The notes under the pieces are model-generated. The model ran no database searches, had not been told where the DNA came from, and saw only the letters and a list, made by a program, of their open reading frames with translations. A DNA stretch of 33,150 nucleotides from Chloroflexota bacterium. Its GTDB lineage: Bacteria > Chloroflexota > Anaerolineae > J036 > Brachytrichaceae. Of this stretch, positions 1 through 8,368 are shown in pieces. Positions within the stretch are counted from its first letter, which is position 1; each line of letters starts with the position of its first letter. Location of the stretch: assembly GCA_023488685.1 (NCBI GenBank), contig JAMDDR010000559.1, forward strand, positions 1 to 33,150. The letters are read 5' to 3'. The translations under genes and the position numbers were made by a program.

Positions 1-941
1 ACGTGAGTCGCCAGATGCTTTACGAAGTGGTGGAGCGCTATGAGTCCCGCTTGCATCTGCCGGTGTTAGCGCGCGTTCAGGATCGCCCCCATCCCGGCCA
101 GCCACCAAGCGCGACTTGGCCGCGGCGGAGATTGAGGGCTTGCTGGCGCAACCGCCCGCCGTGTATGGCTATCGGGGCCACGTCTGGACGACGCCCATGT
201 TAAAGACGCAAGTGGAGCACAAACACCACATCGAGTTATGTGAGGATACGGTGCAACGGGCCTTGCACGACCTGCGCTATCGCTGCAAATGGCCACGCTA
301 CGTGCTGGCGCGCCGCGATCCGCACTGGCGTCAGGCAAAAGGGGGCTGCAGAACGGCTTGAAAAGCCGCACGCGCACGGTCATCTTGTTCATGGACGCCA
401 TCTCTATTCGCGAGATTCCGCCCTCACGCATCGCTTGGACGCCGATCGGCCAGCCAGCGTGCGTGCCGATCATCGGCTCGCACGACAAGCGCGTGTTGTC
501 GGGCGTGCTCAACATCGTGACGGGCACGTGGCTGCCCTATGTCTCGTTGACCTTCAACCAAGGCCACTTCCAAGAACTGCTGTGCCAGGTGCGGGCGTTC
601 TGGCGCGGCTGGCACATCGTATTGTTCGTAGACAAAGCGTCGGCTCATAAGGCCCCCCGGAGTCAAGCGCTGGCGGCGGCGCTGGCGATTGAACTGCGTT
701 GGCTGCCGACGGCGTGTCCGGAACTGAACGTCATGGACTGCTTGTGGCGGCATGTGCGGGACGATGTGCTAGCCAATGAACCCACGCCCACATTGGACCT
801 GACGGTGCGCACGGCGATTGACCACCTGGATGCGCTCAGTCCCTCCGAACGACTAGTGCAGGCCGGCGTGTTCGCTGACCACTTTTGGTTGATCAACGTG
901 CGCAACGCGCTCTTGTCAGAATAATTATGCGGACCCACTTA
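1..941 (+). mobile_element. IS630-family insertion sequence, frameshifted transposase, left end outside the window
   Basis: The transposase is readable only in pieces. An N-terminal part (from 3, ending in a QDRPHPGQPPS-like linker) shifts frame near 105-116 into a segment AEIEGLLAQPPAVYGYRGHVW, which shifts again near 340-361 into a long C-terminal frame ending at 924. The C-terminal part has the DDE-type catalytic layout of IS630 enzymes: an Asp in ILFMDAISIRE, a second in VLFVDKASAHKA, and the PELNVMDCLWRHV motif, where the third acidic position is Asp rather than the more common Glu. With two frameshifts it is unlikely to make an active enzyme. The right end is placed at about 941 because coding sequence of an older IS3 fragment resumes immediately after a TA dinucleotide (940-941), and TA is the usual IS630 target. 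The family is clear; the exact ends are inferred. Confidence 0.85.
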
Positions 942-1018
942 GAACTCGGCCGGTGTGAGCCAGCCTAACGACGAATCGCGTAGCGCGCACTGCCGCAGGC
1001 AGATATCCAGCAGGAGGC
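942..1018 (-). mobile_element. IS3-family OrfB remnant (C-terminal tail)
   Basis: Reading the minus strand from about 1018 gives LDICLRQCALRDSSLGWLT followed by PAEF. This matches the C-terminal signature of IS3-family OrfB (consensus like DDVYNRQRLHSALGYLTPAEFE). The coding sequence is cut at the TA next to the IS630 copy, so IS630 seems to have inserted into it. Positions 942-999 align without gaps to 3812-3869 with 48 of 58 identical, and all ten differences are transitions. It begins six bases after the stop codon of the wlbC-like gene. It is too short to be functional and serves as a scar marking past IS activity. Confidence 0.72.
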
Positions 1019-1023
1019 ACGAA

Positions 1024-2148
1024 CTATATCAGTACCATACCAGCTTTCACGATCACCTTGTGCAGTGCATCAACTACCTGCTGAATCTGGCTCTCGCTGA
1101 TCTCGGGGAACATAGGCAGTGAAAGGATTCTTGGCCCAAGTGTTGTGCTGACCAGGAAATCTTGCGCCGTGTGGCCATAGCGTGCGTAGGCTGGTTGTTG
1201 ATGGAGCGGCACAGGGTAGTGAATGCCGGTTTCGATGCCCTCTGACTGCAATGCCGCGCGCACTTGATCCCGATCCGGCACTTGCACTACGTACAAATGG
1301 TACACGGGCTCAGTTCCAGGCAGCACGTATGGGGTGACGACGCCGGGCACCTGTGCAAGCCGTTCGTTGTAACGCTCTGCAGCGTCGCGGCGGCGGGCGT
1401 TCCAGGCGTCCAGATACGGAAGCTTCACCCTGAGTACGGCCGCCTGCAAATTGTCCAATCGGCGGCAATAGCCTTCGATCTCATGAATATACTTCTCGCG
1501 CGAGCCATGGTTCCGCAACAGGCGCACACGAGTGGCAATCGCTTCGTCGTTGGTCACGACAGCACCGCCGTCACCATAAGCGCCCAGGTTCTTCCCCGGG
1601 TAAAAGCTGAAGCATGCGACATCGCCGAACGTGCCAGCCTTCTGACCCTGGTATTTAGCGCCATGGGCCTGGGCACAATCTTCGATCACACGCAACCCAT
1701 GCCGACGAGCGATCCCCATGATCGGTCCCATATCGGCGGGCTGACCATACAGGTGAACCGGCAACAGTGCCTTCGTGCGCGGGGTAATGGCCGCCTCGAT
1801 TTTATCCGGGTTCATGTTGTATGTGCGCGGGTCGACATCCACCCAGCGAATGGCTGCGCCGGTGACGCTGATGGCCTCGGTAGTGGCGATAAACGTGTTG
1901 GGCACCGTGATCACCTCGTCGCCCGGCCCAATGTCACAAGCTCGCAATGCGAGTTCCAAGGCATCGGTGCCTGTCGAGACGCCCAGGCATTGCTTAACGC
2001 CGATATAGGATGCAAACTCGCGTTCAAATTCGCTGTGTTCGGTTGCCATGACGTAGGCGCTGCGCTCCAGCACCGAGGCGATGGCCCGATCCATCTGTGG
2101 CTTGAGCGTTTGATACTGAGTCTTGAGATCAACGAAGGGAACTGTCAT
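1024..2148 (-). CDS. wlbC: DegT/DnrJ/EryC1/StrS aminotransferase (WlbC/WbpE-like)
   Basis: 374 residues, full length for the PLP-dependent sugar aminotransferase family. Visible landmarks are the substrate/cofactor segment [11 protein letters not shown] (residues 58-68), the PLP-ring Asp in [10 protein letters not shown] (D157) and the PLP Schiff-base Lys in [15 protein letters not shown] (K186). In the Wlb/Wbp pathway this enzyme aminates the 3-keto sugar nucleotide made by WlbA, giving UDP-GlcNAc(3NH2)A. The start at 2148 is chosen because AAGGAG lies five bases upstream of the ATG and the protein then begins [12 protein letters not shown], typical of the family. The open frame runs on to 2283 but that extension is Arg/Cys-rich antisense of the neighbour. 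It follows the acetyltransferase after an 8-base gap. Other 3-aminosugars are possible substrates, but the partners point to the Wlb route. Confidence 0.9.
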   Translation of the reverse strand: MTVPFVDLKTQYQTLKPQMDRAIASVLERSAYVMATEHSEFEREFASYIGVKQCLGVSTGTDALELALRACDIGPGDEVITVPNTFIATTEAISVTGAAIRWVDVDPRTYNMNPDKIEAAITPRTKALLPVHLYGQPADMGPIMGIARRHGLRVIEDCAQAHGAKYQGQKAGTFGDVACFSFYPGKNLGAYGDGGAVVTNDEAIATRVRLLRNHGSREKYIHEIEGYCRRLDNLQAAVLRVKLPYLDAWNARRRDAAERYNERLAQVPGVVTPYVLPGTEPVYHLYVVQVPDRDQVRAALQSEGIETGIHYPVPLHQQPAYARYGHTAQDFLVSTTLGPRILSLPMFPEISESQIQQVVDALHKVIVKAGMVLI

Positions 2149-2156
2149 GATGCTCC

Positions 2157-2651
2157 TTATGAGGAATGAAGATGCCGCACGATGCGCGCCGGCACACCGG
2201 CAACGATCACATCGGCGGGCACATCGTGGGTGACCACACTGCCGGCGCCGACGATGGCGCGCTCGCCAATGGTCACGCCGCACAGGATGGTGGCGTTGCT
2301 GCCGATGGAAGCGCCACGCTTGAGCGTTGTTGGGACGGTCGCCCAGTCGGATTCGGTTTGTGCGCTGCCGTCCTGGTTGGTAGCCCTGGGGTACTTGTCA
2401 TTCGTGAACATGACACCATGACCGATGAATACCTCATCCTCGATGGTGACCCCACTGCAAATGAACGTGTGGCTGGACACCTTGACGCGCCGGCCGATGC
2501 GTGCATCCTTCTGGATTTCGACAAAGGTGCCGATCCTGCTGTCGTCACCGATCTCGCACCCGTACAGGTTCACAAATGCATGGATTTTGACATTTTGGCC
2601 AAGCTTTACATCCGGGGAGATGCGGAGCGTGGGTGTGGTGTCGTTGCTCAT
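2157..2651 (-). CDS. wlbB: hexapeptide-repeat sugar N-acetyltransferase (WlbB/WbpD-like)
   Basis: 164 residues made almost entirely of left-handed beta-helix hexapeptide repeats ([65 protein letters not shown]), ending in the family closer [10 protein letters not shown]. The segment [17 protein letters not shown] is characteristic of the WlbB/WbpD group, which acetylates the 3-amino group of UDP-GlcNAc(3NH2)A using acetyl-CoA to give UDP-2,3-diacetamido-glucuronate. The ATG at 2651 overlaps the stop of the upstream dehydrogenase by four bases (ATGA), a sign of translational coupling. A longer open frame to 2846 has no family resemblance and is a shadow of the dehydrogenase. With its two neighbours it makes a complete oxidise-aminate-acetylate set. 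Confidence 0.9.
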   Translation of the reverse strand: MSNDTTPTLRISPDVKLGQNVKIHAFVNLYGCEIGDDSRIGTFVEIQKDARIGRRVKVSSHTFICSGVTIEDEVFIGHGVMFTNDKYPRATNQDGSAQTESDWATVPTTLKRGASIGSNATILCGVTIGERAIVGAGSVVTHDVPADVIVAGVPARIVRHLHSS

Positions 2652-3700
2652 AGTGAGACCAACTCCCGGCCGCCGCCGTTCAGCAGCGATTTCTGTGCCG
2701 CCTCTAATACTCGAACCACCTTGACGCCGACCCAGGCCTGGCTGCATGACAGCGTTCCCCTGCCAGCACACGTTGCGCAGTGGCCACGACCGTGGCGGAT
2801 ACAACCGATGAAGGATTCGCACTCCAGCCGCAATGGCTCGCGCCATTGCACCGGGACGATGGTTTCAGGGCCATGGCGGTAGGACAGTTGAAATTGTTCA
2901 GGTGTGTCCGAGTAGGGGGGCACGTCCACGCCCTGGTCGTAGAGGATCACCTTGTTCTCGGCAATGTCGTCGTAGACCAGCATCTTCTTGCTGCCGATGA
3001 CCGTGATCCGGCGCGTCTTGACAGGATCGAGCCAGGACACGCGCACGTTCGCCAGGATGCCGTTGGGGAAGTGCAGGTTGAGGTAGGCCACTTCGTGAAT
3101 GCGGCACTGCGGCCGCACGAAGATGCCACCGCTGGCACTCACCTGGCTTGGTTCCATCCCGAGAATGTCGAGCAGGATCGAGATGTCGTGTGGGGCAAGA
3201 TCCCACATCACGTTAATATCCGACTGGAACAAGCCCAGGTTCACGCGCGTCGCGTTGATGTAATAGACCTGGCCAAGCTCCCCGCTGGCGATGAGATCGC
3301 GCACGGCGTGGACGGCTGGATTGAATTGGAACGTGTGCCCGACCATGGCGACCGGACCGAGCCGGTCGGCAGTCTCTGCAATCTCAGTTGCCTGGGCGAC
3401 GGTTGCAGCGAGTGGTTTCTCGACCAGGATGTTTTTGCCCGCCTGCAGCGCCTCCATGGCCAGCTGGTGATGCGTGGATACCGGTGTGGCAATGGCGACG
3501 GCTTGCACGTCGGATGCCAAAACCTCGTGGTAATCCTGGGTCGTGTGCGCCTCGGGGTAGAGCTGCCGCATATGTGCCAGGCGCTCCTCGCTCAGATCCG
3601 ACACCCAGGCCAGGTGAGTGCCGGGCATTTCATTGAAATTGCGTGCCAGCTTTGGCCCCCAGTACCCGCACCCGATGACGCCAACGTTGATGGTATTCAT
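2648..3700 (-). CDS. wlbA: Gfo/Idh/MocA oxidoreductase (WlbA/WbpB-like UDP-GlcNAcA 3-dehydrogenase)
   Basis: 350 residues. The N-terminal Rossmann fold starts at once with VGVIGCGYWGPKLARNF (residues 6-22). It is followed by the EKP motif (ILVEKPLAAT, residues 94-96) and the C-terminal-domain catalytic His in MWDLAPHDISIL (H171). In the Wlb pathway the enzyme oxidises C3 of UDP-N-acetylglucosaminuronic acid. The start at 3700 has GGAGGGG three bases upstream; codons back to 3757 lack family similarity. The last 40 residues are odd: a Cys-rich stretch (GRGHCATCAGRGTLSCSQAW, about 2725-2800) stands where relatives have a short Asp/Gly loop before the conserved VKVVRVLEAAQ helix. This could be a local pair of compensating frameshifts or a true variant. 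UDP-GlcNAc 6-dehydrogenase (WbpA), needed to feed this pathway, is not in the window. Confidence 0.88.
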   Translation of the reverse strand: MNTINVGVIGCGYWGPKLARNFNEMPGTHLAWVSDLSEERLAHMRQLYPEAHTTQDYHEVLASDVQAVAIATPVSTHHQLAMEALQAGKNILVEKPLAATVAQATEIAETADRLGPVAMVGHTFQFNPAVHAVRDLIASGELGQVYYINATRVNLGLFQSDINVMWDLAPHDISILLDILGMEPSQVSASGGIFVRPQCRIHEVAYLNLHFPNGILANVRVSWLDPVKTRRITVIGSKKMLVYDDIAENKVILYDQGVDVPPYSDTPEQFQLSYRHGPETIVPVQWREPLRLECESFIGCIRHGRGHCATCAGRGTLSCSQAWVGVKVVRVLEAAQKSLLNGGGRELVSL

Positions 3701-3769
3701 TTCCCCTCCCATGTTTCCCAACTCAACCTGTGTCCCTAGTGAAAAAACCGGACACAAAAACGCCGGTTC

Positions 3770-4018
3770 TTAAAGGGGTGATAAGCGCTGCTGCTTATGC
3801 CACTCCTGTTCGAACTCAGCCAGTATGAGCCAACCCAGCAACGAATCGCATAGCGTGCGCTGCCGCAGGTACACGTCGTCGATGAACTGACCGGTCTTCT
3901 TGTACGCGTCGTGGAGATCCTCGTAATCTGATAGGCTCACCCTCTCGTCTTCGACTATGCCCATGAACCTTTCGGCGTAACCGCACCGCGCGTACCAGGC
4001 CTGGCCGACGTCTGTTTT
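3770..4018 (-). mobile_element. IS3-family OrfB remnant (C-terminal third)
   Basis: Minus-strand translation from about 4018 reads GQAWYARCGYAERFMGIVEDE and then SLSDYEDLHDAYKKTGQFI, DDVYLRQRTLCDSLLGWL and LAEFEQEW. This is the end of an IS3-family OrfB, including the GYAERF segment that holds the third catalytic acid of the DDE triad. The first two thirds are missing. Decay shows in the broken NRQRLHS-like motif (RQRTLCDS) and a G in place of the usual R/K after ERFM. Beyond the stop, 3731-3754 (TGTCCCTAG then TGAAAAAACCGGACA) carries a short TGTCC/GGACA inverted pair that may be the right terminus. The fragment abuts the stop codon of the ABC permease at 4020 and is not a functional gene. 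Confidence 0.8.
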
Positions 4019-4019
4019 G

Positions 4020-4802
4020 TTAGATCAAATCGGCGAACTGCCACTCGACGCGTTTGAAGTACGCGTAACCGAGGATAAACACGACCACTGCAACAGCAGC
4101 GGATATAGCCAGGTATTCCCACTGCGGCCAACTGCCTCGCAACGCAATGGCGCGATAGGCCTCGATGAGACCTGCCATCGGGTTGAGCATATACAACCCG
4201 CGTAAGCTCTCAGGCACAGTGGTTACAGGATAAATGACCGGACTGACATACATCCATAACTGCACGAGCAATGGCACCACGAAGCGAATGTCGCGGTAGA
4301 AAACGTTGAGCGCGGACGAGAACAAGACGATCCCCAGCGTAAAGAATACTTGAATCAGCAGAAGCACAGGCGCCAATACCAGAGTCACCCTAAAGGGGAT
4401 GTCGTACAGGACCAGCATGATGGCGAACACCCCGCAAGCGATCAGGAAGTCGACCATACTGGCGCCGACAGCCGACATGGGCAGAATCTCGCGTGGGAAG
4501 TAGATCTTCGTCACCAAGCTCATGTTTTGAACCAGGCTTGGCACGGCGAAACTGATCGACGCGGCGAAAAACGTCCAGGGCAACACCGCGCTATAAGAGA
4601 AGACCGGATACGGGATGCCCTCTGTGGGCACCTTCACAAAATACGAGAAGATCACACTGAAAATCAACATGAGCGACAGCGGTTGCACAATCGCCCATGC
4701 GGCGCCCAGCAATGACTGCTTGTAGCGAACTTTGATGTCACGCAGTGTCCACATCCACAACAGATCGCGGTAGCGATACAACTCAGATAACCATGTTCCC
4801 AA
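4020..4802 (-). CDS. wzm: ABC-2 type polysaccharide/O-antigen export permease (Wzm-like)
   Basis: 260 residues, the usual Wzm length. It has the amphipathic N-terminal gate helix (SELYRYRDLLWMWTLRDIKVRYKQS), then six hydrophobic segments, and the family phrases LLGAAWAIVQPL, YFPREILPMSAV, VFYRDIRFVVPLL and YVSPVIYP. It sits in the inner membrane and would move a lipid-linked polymer outward together with a Wzt ATPase. No start ATG fits. Translation most likely begins at the TTG at 4802, four bases after AAGG, since the next in-frame Met lies inside the gate helix. A wzt gene normally sits next to wzm, but none is present in this window; the sequence directly downstream is an IS3 fragment, so the transporter is orphaned here. 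Confidence 0.88.
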   Translation of the reverse strand: MGTWLSELYRYRDLLWMWTLRDIKVRYKQSLLGAAWAIVQPLSLMLIFSVIFSYFVKVPTEGIPYPVFSYSAVLPWTFFAASISFAVPSLVQNMSLVTKIYFPREILPMSAVGASMVDFLIACGVFAIMLVLYDIPFRVTLVLAPVLLLIQVFFTLGIVLFSSALNVFYRDIRFVVPLLVQLWMYVSPVIYPVTTVPESLRGLYMLNPMAGLIEAYRAIALRGSWPQWEYLAISAAVAVVVFILGYAYFKRVEWQFADLI

Positions 4803-4891
4803 AGTGCCTTATCCCCCCATGTAATGTGATCGCGTTGTCACTAAGCGCCGTTTACATGCGTAAGCCACGCGTTCTTGCCAGTCCTATACAC

Positions 4892-5839
4892 TCACGGCCG
4901 CGATGCAACCGGCTCGTTCGCGTGCCCGGCGTACGCGCTGCGGTAAGCCTGTGCAGCATTTATGACGAAATCGGCGAGTTGCGGCCCAATCTGCTCGTTG
5001 GCCGTACGATTCGGATGCGAATCGTCACCATCACGATAGGCAGAGCGAAGCATACTGTAATCTGCCGAGGCCGGGTCATTGTTGGCAAGGTACTCGAACA
5101 GATTGAACGTCACGATGTTCGGATGACCATCCAGGAATTCAGCCGATTTTAACCAGCTCGCGAATGCCCTTGCGCGGGCTGCTTCGGCGGCATTTGTTCC
5201 GGCCGGGTTCACAGGCGGTGACGTGACGATGACGAACAGTTTATCACGGTGGTGGTCCATCGCGTCGCGTATGGTGCGGTAGTATGCCTGGTAGGCAGCT
5301 AGCTGTGCGTCGTCCTTGATATTGTTCACCCAGTAGCAAGACTTAATCACGATGACTTCATGTTGGAGCAATCCGCTGAAAGCATTCACCGGCAACTCTA
5401 AACCCGGAAGCGAAAACACTGCGGCCAGCCCATCTGGGTCGGTGTTGCTTTCAGGCACATTGTAACTGTACCCAGCAGGCGCACCCGAGGGCATGCGCAA
5501 ACCCTGGTCGTTGTAACCATGGTCAAAAAAGTCATAACCTGCAGCCGTAAACGCTTCGCGGACATGCCCTTGCTCAATCATATTCTGGCCGACCGAGTGG
5601 TGCAGGAATACGACATTCGTGAACTTACTATGGCTGTAGTGCACCACATCCGCACGGTTTGTAAGCGCTTGCCAGATGGTTGGTAGTGAGCGCGCAAATA
5701 CACGCACCGAGTGCCACCGCCCGGTAACCAAGCGTGTGGGCACGACGACAATAGCAACAACGACAAAGGCTGCAACAATCAGTCCAGCCATAAGTTTACG
5801 CGCGCGCTTGCGCGCATTGCTTTGATCAGGCACTGACAT
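4892..5839 (-). CDS. membrane-anchored SGNH/GDSL-type hydrolase or acyl-transfer enzyme
   Basis: 315 residues. A basic N-terminus (NARKRARK) precedes one hydrophobic helix (about residues 17-35), placing the rest outside the membrane. The catalytic signature appears as VVFLHHSVGQNM, with the candidate nucleophile Ser82, and near the C-terminus as DDSHPN (about residues 272-277), the Asp-x-His part of an SGNH triad. Proteins of this kind next to acyltransferase-3 genes commonly take part in O-acetylation or deacetylation of extracellular sugars, and the acyltransferase-3 gene is immediately upstream here, so a polymer-acylation pair is inferred. Two ATGs occur in tandem (5842, 5839); 5839 is preferred because AAGGG is then four to five bases away. 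The frame is open to 5950, but that part overlaps the upstream gene. Confidence 0.72.
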   Translation of the reverse strand: MSVPDQSNARKRARKLMAGLIVAAFVVVAIVVVPTRLVTGRWHSVRVFARSLPTIWQALTNRADVVHYSHSKFTNVVFLHHSVGQNMIEQGHVREAFTAAGYDFFDHGYNDQGLRMPSGAPAGYSYNVPESNTDPDGLAAVFSLPGLELPVNAFSGLLQHEVIVIKSCYWVNNIKDDAQLAAYQAYYRTIRDAMDHHRDKLFVIVTSPPVNPAGTNAAEAARARAFASWLKSAEFLDGHPNIVTFNLFEYLANNDPASADYSMLRSAYRDGDDSHPNRTANEQIGPQLADFVINAAQAYRSAYAGHANEPVASRP

Positions 5840-5903
5840 CATACCCTTCTTAGCTAATCGATACGGCGCGGAACATCCACAGTAGTAACACGCGCACGAG
5901 TAA

Positions 5904-7013
5904 CTAGCCAAACAAATAGCGGTAGTATCGACGCGTCGGGGACTTGGCAATAGCCGTCATGAACAAGATTGGCACGCCCAAGCCGCAAATGACCAGCACC
6001 AATTGGAAAAGGAACTGGTATTCCAGCATCCACGGTGCAATGTGGTAGACAAGCCTAGCAGTCAGTTCCAACAGCGTTGGATGAAGCAGATAGATTCCGA
6101 ACGTTTTGCTGCCGAAGATGGACAAGACATTTGAGAAGGTGACCGTGATGGTATCAAATGCCAGGTAAGTCAATATGAAGGTCACGGCGTACAGGTTGGT
6201 CGTAATGGGCAGGAGACTACCACTCCAGTCCTCACCGGTCAACATGTTGATCAGTTGCGGTTCCAATAACGCAAGGACGATCAATACGATGAGGCTAGCC
6301 AGCAAAACCCGTTTCATCCTAGTGAGCCACTGCTTGCACGCGTCGAGGTGAAAACCAATCACCAAGCCGAGGACAAAGAAGGAAGCCCAACGCAGAAACA
6401 GCCATCCCGAGGTGAGTAGCAACAGTGAGTCCAAGGCGGAGCCATTCACCCCAAAGGTGTGCAGGTACTGCAAGCTGATCGTGGCCAGTTGTACAAGCGC
6501 AGCTGCAATGAGCAATAATCTCCAGTGGTACTTAGCCAGCGGAACCAGCATAGGCGCAAGCAGGAAGAACTGACACAACAGCGGCACGAAGAAATAAGCG
6601 TCGACTGCCTTACCGATCAATAGCCACGTCAGGTACTCGGTCGGGGAGTAGTGCGCGCCTTGCACGAAATCGGCCGCAAAGATTGTCAACGACCAGATGA
6701 GATAGGGAGTCAAGAAGGTTCCCAGCCTAACTCGTACCGTTTTCCATTTAAGAACGGGCGGATTGCCCATGACAGCATACGTAATGAGAAAACCGGAGAC
6801 AAAGAGAAATGCCGGCACGCTGAACAGCGTCAGCCGCTTGACAACGAGTAGGACATAGTAAGCAAAGGAGCCGAGTTGATCATAATTGGGAACACTAACT
6901 GAACGGTACCGGTTTGTCCACCAAAACATGGCGGTGTAGCCCCAACCCGCCGCATGATTGCACACCACGGCCAGGATTGCCAATCCGTTCATCGTGAAGA
7001 GCCGCTTTGTCAT
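5904..7013 (-). CDS. acyltransferase 3 family membrane protein (OafA/WecH-like)
   Basis: 369 residues with about ten hydrophobic helices. The family hallmarks are near the start: the catalytic-type His in LAILAVVCNHAAGWG (H20) and the VPAFLFVSGFLITY helix. YLIWSLTIF and FFVPLLCQFFLLAPML follow, and GSKTFGIYLLHPTLLEL lies near the end. These integral membrane proteins transfer acyl groups (usually acetyl) to sugars at the membrane. The start at 7013 gives the family-typical beginning MTKRLFTMNGLAILAV, though no strong ribosome binding site is visible. Codons back to 7136 overlap the upstream gene and look non-coding. It lies 64 bases before the SGNH gene, its probable functional partner in decorating the surface polymer. 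Confidence 0.85.
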   Translation of the reverse strand: MTKRLFTMNGLAILAVVCNHAAGWGYTAMFWWTNRYRSVSVPNYDQLGSFAYYVLLVVKRLTLFSVPAFLFVSGFLITYAVMGNPPVLKWKTVRVRLGTFLTPYLIWSLTIFAADFVQGAHYSPTEYLTWLLIGKAVDAYFFVPLLCQFFLLAPMLVPLAKYHWRLLLIAAALVQLATISLQYLHTFGVNGSALDSLLLLTSGWLFLRWASFFVLGLVIGFHLDACKQWLTRMKRVLLASLIVLIVLALLEPQLINMLTGEDWSGSLLPITTNLYAVTFILTYLAFDTITVTFSNVLSIFGSKTFGIYLLHPTLLELTARLVYHIAPWMLEYQFLFQLVLVICGLGVPILFMTAIAKSPTRRYYRYLFG

Positions 7014-7065
7014 GTTGATTGTATCTTGATGTCTGGTTTTACTGGCTGTTACTTCATCAACTTCA

Positions 7066-8229
7066 TCAGACGTCGATCTTATGGTAACCGAGATGAGCGT
7101 AGCTGCCAGTCCACGGATTGGCGCTCTCGAAAACACCTTGTCCCGCCTGACTGGCTAAACGCAGGTAATTATTGGCAGTCGCTGGCAGATCGGGCATCTC
7201 CGCCTTCACGAAATCATGCATAACGCAGTCAATCGCGACCGGATCGGTTGAGAAGAACAGGCTCTGTGGTGTTTTATCCTGGAATGTACTCCAGGTGGTA
7301 GGAGCCTGGTTATAGACCTGCGAAGCAAATAAGCCATCGCCAATGGTCAACACCGTTTTACCGCCAATATGGCTGTTCTTGAAGAAGTCAACCATGGGGC
7401 TGTAATCTGCCCGCGCAGTTCCCTGAACGACATTGATGAACGGGTGTAGTCCAGCCGGCGTGCTGACTGTGCCAAAATGATTTTTATAGCCAAGTGACAC
7501 GCCACCGGCAGGATGCCCGCCTTTCATAATAGGCATGTTGATCAGGTACGATGCATTCATAAGCACGTTGGGCAGCGTCTCTCGCGGTATCTGCACCCCT
7601 GTGGGTGGTTGGAAAAGAATATCTGCTGATGGATCCCAACTATACCCCGCGTCCTCATGGCACTCTTGGTCGAAGAAACGAATTCCGGAGAGTGCCTTGT
7701 TTACAAAGCGCGCAGGTAACGCGCGTGTGGCGTCGTATACCCAGATATCCGACCGAGCGACACCAATTTGATCCAAACCACTGATAACGGCGTTTACAGG
7801 CTCGATCAAACCATCGATTTTCGATTGGCTCTCGCCACAGTTAAACGAGTTGTTGAAGCTGACTTTAATGGCGATTGCTCGTCCAGGCTGGTAATCTCGG
7901 ATTAGCAGCCGCCAGGCGTTGGCAACGGTTGAGGTACCTGTAAGCGCCATTACACCTCGGTTCACCATCTCATTCACCTTGCTAGCGTTTACAAAGTCCC
8001 AGTAGCTTGCCTGACCGGTCCACGAGGTCGCATCAGTGCTATGCACATGGACCACTCTGCCCGCGGCAGAACTGACTGGCGGTGTGACCACACCAGGTAA
8101 GTAGAGCCATGATGTGGGGTCGTCAACCGTCGCCTTTCGGGTTACCAAAAGGCGACGCGCCAAGGGCGCTAAAGCGCCCATCGCCACGAGTGACCATAGA
8201 AACTGCCTTCTCGGCTTCTTTTCATTCAT
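7066..8229 (-). CDS. Tat-exported DUF362-family protein
   Basis: 387 residues. The N-terminus has a twin-arginine leader (KKPRRQFLWSLVAMGALAP), so the protein is probably exported folded. The body resembles DUF362 (PF04015) proteins: AIAIKVSFNN early, an Asp/Tyr-rich centre, LINMPIMKGGHPAGGVSLGYKNHFG, TVLTIGDGLFAS and SLFFSTDPVAIDCVMHDFV. DUF362 proteins are often linked to Fe-S clusters, but no CxxCxxC ferredoxin motif is present and the biochemical role is unknown. The ATG at 8229 is preferred, with GAGGTG six bases upstream; a GTG three codons earlier is possible. It is set between the acyltransferase-3 gene and a region of IS scars, so it may be cargo of the same exported-modification set. 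Confidence 0.75.
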   Translation of the reverse strand: MNEKKPRRQFLWSLVAMGALAPLARRLLVTRKATVDDPTSWLYLPGVVTPPVSSAAGRVVHVHSTDATSWTGQASYWDFVNASKVNEMVNRGVMALTGTSTVANAWRLLIRDYQPGRAIAIKVSFNNSFNCGESQSKIDGLIEPVNAVISGLDQIGVARSDIWVYDATRALPARFVNKALSGIRFFDQECHEDAGYSWDPSADILFQPPTGVQIPRETLPNVLMNASYLINMPIMKGGHPAGGVSLGYKNHFGTVSTPAGLHPFINVVQGTARADYSPMVDFFKNSHIGGKTVLTIGDGLFASQVYNQAPTTWSTFQDKTPQSLFFSTDPVAIDCVMHDFVKAEMPDLPATANNYLRLASQAGQGVFESANPWTGSYAHLGYHKIDV

Positions 8230-8368
8230 CACAATCACCTCATCGGAGATAACCTATTACCAATCTGAGCCTCAGCCAAAGACATATCGAGCAGTCAGCC
8301 ATTGTGCGCAGGTGCGATAAGTCTAACATTAACACCTTTGGTTGAAGGTACAGATCAAAGTAATCACA

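Noticed and set aside
1264..2169. 301-codon open frame on the plus strand
   Set aside because: It is antisense to the well-supported aminotransferase, has no recognisable domain, and lacks a convincing ribosome binding site.
2149..2283. N-terminal extension of the aminotransferase
   Set aside because: The extra 45 residues are Arg/Cys-rich, overlap the acetyltransferase in another frame, and a good ribosome binding site precedes the inner ATG at 2148.
2780..3739. 319-codon open frame on the plus strand
   Set aside because: It mirrors the WlbA-like dehydrogenase; its His/Val/Asp-rich composition is typical of antisense frames of GC-biased genes.
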